Shown here: piece by piece, positions 10,731-20,585 of the stretch
How positions within the stretch are numbered: position 1 is the first letter of the stretch
Layout: every line of letters starts with the position of its first letter
From: Nitritalea halalkaliphila LW7
Lineage (GTDB): Bacteria > Bacteroidota > Bacteroidia > Cytophagales > Cyclobacteriaceae
Assembly (NCBI RefSeq): GCF_000265075.1
Contig: NZ_AJYA01000018.1
Location: 1-64,000 of the forward strand
Direction: 5' to 3'
DNA: 64,000 nt
Made by a program: the position numbers and the translations under genes
Notes under the pieces: generated by a model
Seen by the model: the letters and a program-made list of their open reading frames with translations, nothing else
The model's database searches: none
Told to the model about the DNA's origin: nothing

Positions 10731-13618
10731 ATGCAAACATTTACCAATTACATGGGGCGATGGGGCTTGCTGATGAGCATCCTGATGCTGATGAGTTTTC
10801 AAGTAGCCACCGCTCAAACCACCACAATTTCCGGAACGGTTCTGGAAACAGGCACGAATGAGACCTTAATAGGGGTAAACATCCTGGTGAAGGGCAAAGT
10901 AATCGGAACCGTGACCGATGCTCGAGGGAATTTCAACCTGAGGGTGAATCAGGCACCTCCTTTAACACTAGTCGTGAGTATGGTGGGCTACACCTCTAAA
11001 GAAATCGAAATTACCCAAGCAGAGGTGAGTGGTCTGAGAATCGACCTGGCGGAGCAGACCTTGCTGGGACAAGAGGTGGTCGTCTCTGCTTCCCGCGTGG
11101 AGGAGAGTATCTTACAATCGCCTGTTTCCATCGAAAAAATGGATATCCTAGCGATTCGCGATACCCCTTCTGATAACTATTATAAGGCTATCGCCAATCT
11201 TAAGGGTGTAGATGTAACTTCCTCTTCCATTAATTTTCAGATTATTAATGCGCGAGGCTTTAACTCTACCGGAAATACACGTTTCGTACAGCTGACCGAT
11301 GGCATGGACACCCAGGCTCCTGCGCTTAACTTCCCAATCGGCAACTTGAACGGACCTTCTGAGCTGGATGTGGAATCTTTAGAGTTTATCCCTGGAGCAG
11401 CTTCTGCACTGTATGGACCGAACGCCTTCAACGGTATTTTACTGGTAAATTCTAAAAATCCTTTCGAATATCAGGGGTTCAGTGCTTTTTACAAGCAAGG
11501 GGTCAACCATCTCAATGGACGTCCGGGAGAGCCGACGAGTCCACAGCCGATGTTCGAGGGTTCTATTCGCTATGCGAAGGCCTTCAACAACAAATTTGCC
11601 TTTAAGGTAAACGCTTCTTTTATGCGTGCTGAAGACTGGTACGGTACTGATCAGACAGATCTAAACTTTCGCGCACAGGGCGACCTTCCGTTTAACCCAG
11701 GAGCGGATCGCGTACACGTTTTTGGCGATGAAGTAGCGAATAATATCGGTTTATTACGTAATGTGGGTGCTATTCAGCAGCAGGCCCAGCAGCTAGGCTT
11801 AGGAGGCTTTATCGGCAGTATTCCAGATCAAGTGGTCTCACGTACAGGGTACGATGAACGCTTTTTAGTGGACTATGGGGCATCTAATTATAAGGTCAAC
11901 ACGGCCTTACACTATCGCTTAAATGACCGTAATGAGCTCTCCTATACCTTTAATTACGGTGCAGGAACGACCGTTTATACAGGGCGCAGCGCTACTCTTT
12001 AGCGAACTTCGACATCCAGCAGCATAAATTAGAGCTCAAAGGAGCGAATTACTTCGTACGTGCCTACACGACGATCGAAAATTCGGGAGATTCCTTTATC
12101 GCCGATCTGGTAGGAGTGAATGTGAATCAGCTTTGGAAAGATAACAGTGCTTGGTTCGGTGAATACACCATCGGTTATATGGCCGCGCTCGCGCAGCAGG
12201 GAGTAGCTCCTGGTAGCTTTGGGACTCCGCAGCAGCAGGCTGCAGCCCACCAGTTTGCGCGTGGCGTAGCAGATACTGGACGTCTGCTGCCGGGCACACC
12301 AGAGTTCGATGCCGCAGTAGCCCAAGTGCGTAGCGATGTTATCCCACAGGGAGCGCTCTTTAATGATCAGTCTCGCATGAATATGCTCGAAGGAATGTAT
12401 GATTTCAGTGAAGAAATCAGCTGGATTGACCTACAAGTGGGTGCACAGTACCGTGTCTTCGATCTACGTTCGAATGGAACCATCTTCGCGGATGTAGAAG
12501 GAAATGATATTACGATTTCAGAATGGGGAGGCTTTGCACAAGCGTCTAAGCGTCTCTTTGCTGACAAATTTAAAGTGACCGGTTCGATTCGGTACGATAA
12601 AAATGAAAACTTCGCTGGTCAGTTTAGCCCACGGATTTCAGGGGTGCTCACAGAAGGCAACCATAACATCCGCCTTTCCTACCAAACAGGTTTCCGTATG
12701 CCGACCACGCAGGCACAGCATATCGACCTGAACGTAGTTTCGGCCCGTCTTATCGGAGGGCTGCCTTTCTACCGTGAAAAATACGACATCTTCACCAACT
12801 CCTTTACTCAAGCTTCCGTGAACCAGTACATTGCGGCTGTTGGAGCGGGCGCAAGTCCTGTATCCCCGGCGGCCACTAGCCTTTTGGTTCCGGCTACGGA
12901 AGAGTTGATTCCTGAGCTACGTCCCGAGCAGGTGCGCTCTATCGAAGTAGGGTATAAAAGTCTTTTGGCCAACAATCGCCTGCTTATCGATGCGGCCTAT
13001 TACTATAACATCTTCAATGACTTTATTACGCTTTCTTCTGTACGTCGCGCTCCGGGACCTGTGTTCCCTACCCCTGCTAACGCAGAACAGTTAGCGATTA
13101 ATGCACTAAATGCGCCTACGCTACTGACACCGATTACGACTCCGGGCCAGGAAAATACCTTCCAAACGTATACGAACATTACAGGAAGAAATATTTTAGC
13201 GCATGGAGCAGCGATCGGCTTGCAGTATAACCTACCTAAAAACTATACCCTTTCCGGAAATTACAACTTTAACAGGCTGATTACCGATGTAGGGGAAGAT
13301 TTCTTGGCAGAGTTTAACACGCCAGAGCACAAGTTTAACATCATTTTCGGCAATCGTAAATTGACGCGTAATTTTGGCTTTAACGTCGCCTACCGTTATC
13401 AGTCTGCATTCCGCTGGGAGTCTAGCTTTGCTATCGGAGATGTGCCTGAAGTGCATACCGTGGATGCTCAGATGAGCTATCGCTTACCGTCTATGAAGTC
13501 TATCTTAAAGCTAGGCGGCTCGAACATCTTTAATGAGCGCTACATCCTGAATTTTGGAGGGCCTACTATCGGTGCGATTTATTACGTATCCATCACTTTC
13601 GATGAGCTATTTAACTAA
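10731..13618 (+). CDS. TonB-dependent outer-membrane receptor (one-base frameshift near 11984)
   Basis: The signal peptide ends near FQVATAQ. A carboxypeptidase-regulatory-like domain follows (ISGTVLETGTNETLIGVNI, VTDARGNF, SMVGYTSKEI). The plug domain comes next, with VVVSASRVEESILQSP and FIPGAASALYGPNAFNG, and then a large beta-barrel that ends in an aromatic-rich strand. The frame is lost at ACAGGGCGC near 11984. Adding one G gives YTGAQRYSLANFDIQQH and the barrel continues to 13618, for about 962 residues. It imports a substrate across the outer membrane using TonB energy. There is no SusD partner; an SGNH-hydrolase lipoprotein follows 8 bases later and probably acts with it. Confidence 0.92.
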
Positions 13619-13626
13619 TTCCGACT

Positions 13627-15095
13627 ATGAAATTTAATCTAAACTATACACTCCTCGCTGCGGGTTTTTTAGCAGCCGTATCGTGTACCTACGAATTTCC
13701 TGATACCACGGTAGCCCCACCCGATTCGGGAGAGGTAGACCTTTCTCGTATCATCAATGTGGGCAATTCACTTACCGCTGGATTTATGGACGGTGCACTG
13801 TACACACGTGGCCAGCAAAATTCCTTTGCCGTTATTCTAGCAGAGCAGTCCACGGCTGTGGGAGGGCGTTCCACTCGCCTGCCGGATATCAATTCTGAAA
13901 ATGGCTTCTTTGGTTTAGGGCCAGGGGGTCAGCCTTTAGGCAGACTGGTGTTACAGGTAAATCCACAAACAGGAGCAGTAGGTCCTGCTCCGATCGGACC
14001 GGGTGACGTTCCAGCACCGTTTACTGGTGATCGCGCAGATTTAGATAATTTCGGGGTTCCAGGCATTACGCTGGGAACGGCACTTACGCCACTCCTAGGT
14101 GGTCCCGCGTCCCCAGAAAATCCAGCTTTCAATCCGCTTTATGCGCGCTTTGCCAGTGCTCCTGGACAAAGTACCGTTATCGGAGATGCTGCTGCAGCGC
14201 TGGCCTCAGGAGGAACTTTCTTTACCTTTTGGTTAGGAAATAACGACGTCCTCGGTTATGCGATCGGTGGAGCGGCTAATCCGGCCATTCTAACTTCAGA
14301 TGCAGATTTCCAAATGCGCCTAAATCTAGCCTTAGGAGCACTTTTACAAGCCAATCCTGCTGCCAAAGGTGCGGTGGCCAATATCCCTAACTTGGATGTG
14401 CTGCCTTTCTTCAACTTGGTGCCTTGGAATGCTTTGCCTCTTGATGGCCCACAGCCGCTTTCGTAACCAGTCAGTTTTCGGATTATAACAATGCCCTTTT
14501 GGCCTTCCAGGCCCAAGGAGTCATCACCGCTGCCGAAAGAGAGCTTCGTACCATCCGCTTCGTAGCAGGCCAAAATGGATTTCTTATGGAGGATCGCTTC
14601 TTGACCGACTTGAGTAGCTTCGGCCTCCCTTCCATCCGCCAAAGTAATGCGACTGATAAGCCTGTACTACAGCTCTCGACTGCACTGGGACAGCCTGTTA
14701 ATAACAACCCGCAGCTTATCCGCGGGATTAGTTTTCCAGTGGAGGACAGCTTCGTACTGACGCGTATCGAGCAAGAAGAGGTGCAGACAAAAATCAATAC
14801 CTTTAATGGCATTCTGGCAGCTGCAGTGATGGCTCAGGCAGACCGACTCGTGCTTGTGGATGTGAATAACTTACTTACACGTACCTTAAACGGTCAAGTA
14901 AGTGCCGGCAATATCCCGCTTACGGCCTCTATCACCCCTCCAAATGGTGGCTTCAGCTTAGACGGTGTGCATCCGAATGCGCGGGCACATGCTTTCGTAG
15001 CTAATGAGTTTATTCGCGCTATCAACCAAAAATGGGGAGCGACTATTCCGTTAGCGAACCCAAATGAGTTTATGGGGAATGATCTTCCTCAGTAA
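13627..15095 (+). CDS. SGNH/GDSL-type hydrolase lipoprotein (one-base frameshift near 14448)
   Basis: A lipoprotein signal ends at AAVSC. The SGNH blocks are visible: INVGNSLTAGF (block I, GNS in place of GDS), then the TFWLGNNDVLGY segment (block III, GN), and near the end DGVHPNARAHAF (block V, Asp and His). The frame breaks in a C run near 14448. One added C gives DGPTAAFVTSQFSDYNNALLAF and reading continues to 15095, about 490 residues. This family removes ester groups from lipids or glycans. It sits 8 bases after the TonB receptor, so a surface esterase feeding that receptor is a reasonable inference. Confidence 0.88.
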
Positions 15096-15119
15096 TCCCC
15101 TTACCGCAAACTAATTGCT

Positions 15120-15205
15120 GGGCTGTTCCTTTTTGATTTGTTTCTTTTCCCTGCGTCTTGTACTTTCAGGAGCGAAAGAAAATCAAAACGAGAACAGCCC
15201 TTTTT
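15120..15205 (+). terminator. Long near-perfect stem ending in TTTTT next to a start codon
   Basis: GGGCTGTTC (15120-15128) pairs with GAACAGCCC (15192-15200). Just inside it, TTTTGATTT-G-TTTC pairs with GAAAGAAAATCAAAA, making a stem of more than 20 bp with small bulges and a loop of about 25 bases. It is followed by TTTTT and then directly by the ATG at 15206. It looks like the terminator of the TonB/SGNH operon, but its position touching the next start codon also allows an attenuator role. Confidence 0.7.
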
Positions 15206-16330
15206 ATGTCCCCAAACAAACCCTCCTTCCCTTTTCATTCCCCTACTCTATTACTCGATGCCGATCGCTGCCAGCGTAACCTTCGGCGTATGCAAGAAAA
15301 AGCCCTTCATCTCGGTCTGGAACTGGTTCCCCACTTTAAAACAGCTCAGTCCCGTAGGGTGGCACAGTGGTTTAAAGCCACAGGCGGCAAAAAAATTACC
15401 GTCTCCTCTTTACACCTGGCGCGCTATCTAGCAAAGGAGAACTGGGACATGCTGCACATTGCATTTCCCCTTTCCCCTGCCTTGCTTCCAGAGATTCAGG
15501 CACTCGCTTCTGAGTGCCCGCTAAGTGTGCAAGTCGTCAATGAGGCCTTTATCCAAGCCTGTGTAGCCCAACTTCAGGTACCCTTGGCTTTTTGGATCGA
15601 AATAGATGCTGGCTACGGGCGGGCGGGTATTTTTCACGATGATATAGAACGCATCGAGCGTGTTTTGGCGCTCAGCGCCACCTGTCCATACCTGCGCTTC
15701 GAAGGATTTTATATACATCCTGGCCATACGTATAAAGGAGACGTGGATGTCATTTACGAGGAAACACTTTCCGCGCTGGCTGAGCTAAAAAACCATTTTA
15801 AAGGTAGCCATCCACAACTAAAAACCCGTGTGGCGGATACCCCCGGGGCTTCCATGCGGAGCGATTTCGGGACAGTGGATAGTATCGGCCCGGGCAACTA
15901 TCAATTTTATGATTTGACACAGGTAGCCATCGGTAGCTGTCAGCGAGAGGACATTGCCATTGCTTTGGTATGCCCCATCGTAGATATCCGCACAGAACGG
16001 GGAGAGGTTCTGGTGCATGGTGGAGGAGTGCATCTCTCTAAAGATGTTTTAAACACGCCCACTGGGAGCTCGTATGGAGAAGTGGTCCAACTGAGTGCAG
16101 ATGGTCACTGGACACTCTTTGCCGAAGGCCAGGCCCCCTATGTAAAGTCCATCAGCCAGGAGCATGGACTGATCCAAGGCAGTCCGGAATGGTGCCGCAG
16201 CTTACAGGTCGGGCAGCCCATAGGCATTCTTCCTGTACATTCCTGCATGACCGCCGACTGCATGCGGGGCTACCGACTGGTGGGTTCGTTAGCCCCGATC
16301 GATCATGCAGAAGGATATGCTATTAGTTAA
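15206..16330 (+). CDS. D-serine dehydratase / D-threonine aldolase-like PLP enzyme
   Basis: A fold-type III PLP enzyme (alanine-racemase-like barrel) of about 374 residues. The cofactor lysine is in LVPHFKTAQS near residue 45. The C-terminal HSCMTADC motif supplies the His and Cys that bind the catalytic metal in this family. FWIEIDAGYGRAGI and ADTPGASM are further family segments. It would cleave or dehydrate a D- or 3-hydroxy amino acid; the exact substrate is not readable. I prefer the ATG at 15206, because the upstream in-frame TTG lies inside the terminator-like stem. Confidence 0.87.
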   Translation: MSPNKPSFPFHSPTLLLDADRCQRNLRRMQEKALHLGLELVPHFKTAQSRRVAQWFKATGGKKITVSSLHLARYLAKENWDMLHIAFPLSPALLPEIQALASECPLSVQVVNEAFIQACVAQLQVPLAFWIEIDAGYGRAGIFHDDIERIERVLALSATCPYLRFEGFYIHPGHTYKGDVDVIYEETLSALAELKNHFKGSHPQLKTRVADTPGASMRSDFGTVDSIGPGNYQFYDLTQVAIGSCQREDIAIALVCPIVDIRTERGEVLVHGGGVHLSKDVLNTPTGSSYGEVVQLSADGHWTLFAEGQAPYVKSISQEHGLIQGSPEWCRSLQVGQPIGILPVHSCMTADCMRGYRLVGSLAPIDHAEGYAIS

Positions 16331-16332
16331 AT

Positions 16333-16362
16333 GGCCAGCTATGGGATAGGATAAAGCTGGCC
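16333..16362. terminator. Bidirectional terminator between convergent genes
   Basis: GGCCAGCT (16333-16340) pairs with AGCTGGCC (16355-16362). It lies between the D-serine-dehydratase-like gene and the convergent glycosyltransferase, and reaches the stop codon of the latter. Confidence 0.65.
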
Positions 16363-17781
16363 TTACGCAGCTACAGACTCCTCTGGAAGGCGGGCCTTAT
16401 GTGCAGATGCAGGCACCACTGACTGACGGGTGAGCCAGCCCCCATTACGCACCGTTACGAGTGCATAGGGACTGATCCAGGCTAATGTAAACGCATAAAG
16501 GAGGCTGTACGGGAGTAACCAGAGCCCATTCCAGTTTCTTTCAGACCAGACACAGAAAGCCACGGGAACAAGTGTGAGCAGAGTGGCACTCAACAAGATC
16601 AGCGCAAACATATACACAGGCGCCAGCATGAAGAAAGCGATAAAAAGCAGAAACATGGGCAGTGCCAAAAGCATTTTCATCCACTGGTTCAGGCAGAGAA
16701 CACGAGCCCCAGTCGTTTGGGCGCGGAAAGGGCCGAAAACAAAGCCCGCCAAATGGATGTTTTCGCGTACGTTACTCCGCTCCCAGCGTGTGTACATACG
16801 AGAAAGGCCCTTCAGGTCCGTTGGCACCATGGTTTCTACCACGGCATTGGCTTGGAATTTTACCGAATAGCCCTGCTTGAGGATCAGGTTAGTCATGGCC
16901 CGATCTTCCCCTATGGTAGTGACACGGCCTAAAAATGTTTGGTGAAACCAAGCCTCCAGACAGGCATCCACAGCTTTTTTCCGGTAAGCCGAAAGGGCAC
17001 CCGGGGTGCAAAGGACCGTATCCACCTCGCTTTGGGCAGCACGAATAAAGCCAAAACTAAAGCTGAAACTGGCGGCAAGCATCTTGGGTAGTATCCCTGC
17101 GGCACGGTTTAGCACCTCCACCTTTCCTGCCACAGCACCGCAGTTGGGATCCAGCACGAGCGGGGCGACCAAGTTGCGGAGGGTATCAGGACGTACCAGC
17201 GAATCACTGTCGATGGTTACGATGATGCTTCCTTTGGCTTGACGTATCGCCCGGTAAAGGGCGGCTCGCTTGCCTTTGTTTTTTGGCTGCGCCAAAACAG
17301 AAAGTTGGGGATATTTTTTCGCTGCCTGGCGAATCCACTGTAGCGTATCGTCCACACTGCCATCATCTACAGCCACCACGTCCAGCCGGCTATGTGGGTA
17401 GTCGCTTGCAAAGATGCTTTCCAGTGTGCCGAATACTTGAGCGCCTTCATTATAGGCAGGCACGATCACGGTAAGCATGGGAAGATCCTCCCGAATCGCT
17501 ACCTCTTGTGGTCGATAGCGACGGAAAAGCGATAGGAAAAAGAGGAAAAGACCTACCTTCACCGTCAGTAAGGTGCTGAACCAGAGCGCTTTGCCCCTTT
17601 CCTGCTGAAAACTTAACCAAGGGCTTTCGGCAAGCTGATCAGGAGCGATCCAAAAGAGGTAATAGATAGACCACGTTATAGCGAGTAAGAAAAAAGCTGT
17701 GATAACACGTCCGCCTGTAAACTGACTAAGCGCAAGCGCCTGCGGCTTTTGAAACGTAATAGTAAAAGGGTGTTTCGGCAT
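16363..17781 (-). CDS. Membrane glycosyltransferase family 2 (hyaluronan/chitin synthase-like)
   Basis: About 472 residues. Two N-terminal membrane segments are followed by a GT-A catalytic domain with TVIVPAYNEG, VAVDDGSVDDT, VTIDSDSLV (DxD) and IGEDRAMTN, and the acceptor motif RWERS where processive synthases have QxxRW. Several C-terminal membrane segments follow. This is the layout of processive synthases that extrude a polysaccharide. I choose the start at 17781 (MPKHPFTITF), because an earlier in-frame start would add 42 unusual residues. The polymer is unknown. No polysaccharide partner gene is adjacent. Confidence 0.85.
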   Translation of the reverse strand: MPKHPFTITFQKPQALALSQFTGGRVITAFFLLAITWSIYYLFWIAPDQLAESPWLSFQQERGKALWFSTLLTVKVGLFLFFLSLFRRYRPQEVAIREDLPMLTVIVPAYNEGAQVFGTLESIFASDYPHSRLDVVAVDDGSVDDTLQWIRQAAKKYPQLSVLAQPKNKGKRAALYRAIRQAKGSIIVTIDSDSLVRPDTLRNLVAPLVLDPNCGAVAGKVEVLNRAAGILPKMLAASFSFSFGFIRAAQSEVDTVLCTPGALSAYRKKAVDACLEAWFHQTFLGRVTTIGEDRAMTNLILKQGYSVKFQANAVVETMVPTDLKGLSRMYTRWERSNVRENIHLAGFVFGPFRAQTTGARVLCLNQWMKMLLALPMFLLFIAFFMLAPVYMFALILLSATLLTLVPVAFCVWSERNWNGLWLLPYSLLYAFTLAWISPYALVTVRNGGWLTRQSVVPASAHKARLPEESVAA

Positions 17782-17972
17782 GGGGAATAGAACTTGAGTA
17801 CCCTGGCTGCACGACAAAAGAAGCGCCAAATACAAAAAAGTGTCATACAAGCGCTTATTGCACTGTTTTCGTCGCAGTGTGCAAGTAAAATCATCCCAAA
17901 AGGCCACAGTATGAGGAGTAATTTCCTCACATATTCCAAAATGGGACTAAAGGAAAAGCCCTTTTCCTTGCT

Positions 17973-18457
17973 TTAATTAATGAAGTAAACGACTCCTAAG
18001 CGGAATATTGAGGTGTTTATCTGGCCTGCTTGGAATTTATATTCTGCCTCGAGGCCTATTTCATCTATAAATTTATATAAAAATCCAGCGCCTACGTTGA
18101 TCGCGTGTTTATGTAGATGTCCGATTTCATTAAATTCGAAATTACGGTAATAATAGCCCCAGCCGAGAAGGCCATACAGCTGAAATTTATCTTGCGTAAA
18201 ATAATACCGTCCATCTATATCAAGACTGTTCGCGATACCTGTGGCGGGCAATAAAAAGGTAGTCTGCGCATTAATTGAGACATCGTCTATAGGGAAATAT
18301 TCTCCAGCGAAACCAAAGCCGAAAAACCAGGTATCTGCACGCCATTCATGCATATACTTAAGCCGCACTTGCCCTCGTTTTGTGCCTGAGTTTCCTGTTG
18401 GAAAAACGCCACACCCACTAAAACAAGCATTACAAGAATAAATTTAGAGGTACGCAT
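17973..18457 (-). CDS. Outer-membrane beta-barrel protein (one-base frameshift near 18373)
   Basis: The signal peptide (MRTSKFILVMLVLVGVAFF...TQAQ) starts at 18457. The frame then breaks at the CCC run near 18373. Adding one G on the coding strand joins NEGQVRLKYMHEWRADTWFFG to the rest. The whole protein is about 161 residues of alternating polar and aromatic beta-strand pattern (GRYYFTQDKFQLYGLLGWGYYY, FLYKFIDEIGLEAEYKF) and ends in an aromatic-rich strand. This fits a small eight-stranded porin-like barrel. Its start lies one base after the stop of the DUF2490 gene, in the same operon. Confidence 0.8.
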
Positions 18458-18458
18458 A

Positions 18459-19292
18459 TTAAAATTTAAGGTCTTGGTCACGGATAATAGGTCTCCTAGA
18501 GTTTCGGAAATCTAGGTTGAACATCACATTCAAGCGGATGATATGCCGATTTCGGTAGATACCAGGCACGGCTGTTGGGCCATAGGTCCACATATGCCCC
18601 CCGAAGAACATCACGGAGTTGTAGGTGTAGCCAATCGCTGTATACACACGGTTCTCTTCATGAATATTCATGATATTTTTACCTGTTTGGAAGAAGACTT
18701 CATTGGAAGGAGCTAAGAAAAGCGTCTTATTTTCCATTTTAGGCTTATTTAGAGGAATATATCCCGTGATTTTATATCTGTACCTGTCCGTGTACTCAAA
18801 CTCCGAACCGATCGCGGGATCTCTTCTGAAGCGATGTTCGAATCGAAACTGGTGTAACACTTTTACTGGACCCACAGACTGCGTGAATAGCCACTGATGC
18901 CAAAAGCGAGGTTCCAGAACGGTGTTGTTGAACTCAGGATTCCCTCTTTCGGGTGTGTAATTCCAAACCAAAGTGGGGCCGAAGGTCACCTCAAAATAAT
19001 CGTTGAAGAGATAGGTCATCCCAAAGCGATTATAAATCTGGCTCATGCGTCCTACGAAATCCGTTCTGTTATCTGCTGAGCTTCGTCTTCGATAATGGTT
19101 TTCCTGATACCAGAACCATCTATCGGATAGACGCAGCTTAAGATACAAGCCATTCCAGTTTTCAGTGGTAGGCGCCAAGCCCCTTCTTTCCGTGGGAATC
19201 GTTACTTCTCCTTGTGCCCGCACTTCCGATCCAAACAAGAGGAGTCCCACAAAAAAGAGGCAGCCTAAAAGGGCGCGCTGTAATGAAAGCAT
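18459..19292 (-). CDS. DUF2490 family outer-membrane protein
   Basis: A 277-residue protein with an N-terminal signal ending at SEVRAQ. The rest alternates short beta-strands with aromatic and charged residues: LKLRLSDRWFWYQENHYRR, FRFEHRFRR, VMFFGGHMWTYG and a final VMFNLDF strand. This is the DUF2490 pattern, a predicted barrel common in Bacteroidota with no known function. It lies 9 bases downstream of the helical protein gene and 1 base upstream of the small barrel gene, within one minus-strand operon. Confidence 0.85.
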   Translation of the reverse strand: MLSLQRALLGCLFFVGLLLFGSEVRAQGEVTIPTERRGLAPTTENWNGLYLKLRLSDRWFWYQENHYRRRSSADNRTDFVGRMSQIYNRFGMTYLFNDYFEVTFGPTLVWNYTPERGNPEFNNTVLEPRFWHQWLFTQSVGPVKVLHQFRFEHRFRRDPAIGSEFEYTDRYRYKITGYIPLNKPKMENKTLFLAPSNEVFFQTGKNIMNIHEENRVYTAIGYTYNSVMFFGGHMWTYGPTAVPGIYRNRHIIRLNVMFNLDFRNSRRPIIRDQDLKF

Positions 19293-19301
19293 AGTTTACG
19301 T

Positions 19302-20585
19302 TTACTTTAATTCTAATATTTCTTCGATCTCTTTTGGATCTTTGGTGCGTCCAATTCTACGCTCTAACCTCCTGGTGTCTTCTTCACGAAGCTCATTTAG
19401 GCGCTGCGCAAGGTTCTCCATTTTCTGGATCCAAACCCTTAACTCTACATACACTTCTTCGGAACGTAATTGATCGATATAATGCATATAGAGCAGTTCT
19501 CCAGCATCCCATAGTCTTTCTTTTTCACGCTGCATGTATCGCGAGAAAGTGAAGGCATTCCAAACCTCTACCATATATCCCTCGTCCACCGTTTCTAAGA
19601 TTTCATATACCCGTAGTAACTTTGGATGAATCGTTTCAAGTTCATTTAGTAGGTCTAGCTTAATATTGGCGAGTTCTACCTTTCGTTCTTGATTGTCCGA
19701 ACGTGCATAATCATCGTTATAGGCGGCATAACTTCCTTCGATAACGGTCTCGTAGACATCCTGAACCAGTCTGCGGACTTTAGGCTCCTGCTGGTCCCGC
19801 TCCTCCACATACAAGCGATCGATAACACGCTGCTGGCTTTCTATCTCTGCCTCCAGCTGACGTAGAGACTGATTTTGTTCAATGAAGAAAAGTACGCGAT
19901 CCACCAGTGCAGCTTGGCGCTGCACTTCTTCTTCCACAGCTGCGATGTACCGCAGTAAACTAAGGTAGAGACCCTCTTCTAATGGGCTCACTGTATAAGA
20001 TAGTTGGAAGTTTTTTTCCTCCTCATCATATACGTAGGGAATCGTAACTTCTTCGCGGAGAAAAGGAATCCCGTTTTCTTTCATGTAGCGAAGATCAAAG
20101 TATTGGATACTTTTATCACGAATAACGTTTATCAAGGGGTCAAAACGCGCCAACTCTCGATTGTAAAACTGAAAAAATTCATAGGCACGAGCTACGGAGT
20201 CCGACCTGTTTTTATTTAAGTTAAGTGAATTTTTTCCTGCATACTCGCGAATAACGCTTTTTAATCGATCGTAATTCTCAGGAATTTCATTCAAGCGCGG
20301 TACATCATCTCGCGCGATTTGGTACACAAATTTTCGGGTAGCTAATGGATACTTTTTAATTTGTTCACTGGCGCTAATGTATTGATCATCATAGCGTAGC
20401 GTATTAAGTAAAAAAGCTTCAATTAAACTGTTTGCATCCTGCTGCTCTCTGTACTCCTCGTACTCCTCTAAAAAACCATCGTTAAATGTTAAACCAAACA
20501 AATCATCTGCAATACGGAATCCCTCGTTCCTTCCTTCCTCTATTTCCCTTAACTTTTCGATCGTCTTAAAAAAATACTTGCTCAT
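19302..20585 (-). CDS. Helical, coiled-coil-rich protein of unknown function (may be the C-terminal part of the preceding gene)
   Basis: About 427 residues, very rich in Glu, Arg, Leu and Gln. It has long helices that look like coiled coils (residues about 220-330 and 370-427), no membrane segment and no signal peptide. I recognise no domain. Its start overlaps the end of the upstream MORN-like gene by 20 bases at a run of seven Ts (coding strand). With six Ts the two reading frames would join into one secreted protein of about 650 residues. I think this is likely, because the helical part has no export signal while all its neighbours do. Confidence 0.65.
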   Translation of the reverse strand: MSKYFFKTIEKLREIEEGRNEGFRIADDLFGLTFNDGFLEEYEEYREQQDANSLIEAFLLNTLRYDDQYISASEQIKKYPLATRKFVYQIARDDVPRLNEIPENYDRLKSVIREYAGKNSLNLNKNRSDSVARAYEFFQFYNRELARFDPLINVIRDKSIQYFDLRYMKENGIPFLREEVTIPYVYDEEEKNFQLSYTVSPLEEGLYLSLLRYIAAVEEEVQRQAALVDRVLFFIEQNQSLRQLEAEIESQQRVIDRLYVEERDQQEPKVRRLVQDVYETVIEGSYAAYNDDYARSDNQERKVELANIKLDLLNELETIHPKLLRVYEILETVDEGYMVEVWNAFTFSRYMQREKERLWDAGELLYMHYIDQLRSEEVYVELRVWIQKMENLAQRLNELREEDTRRLERRIGRTKDPKEIEEILELK

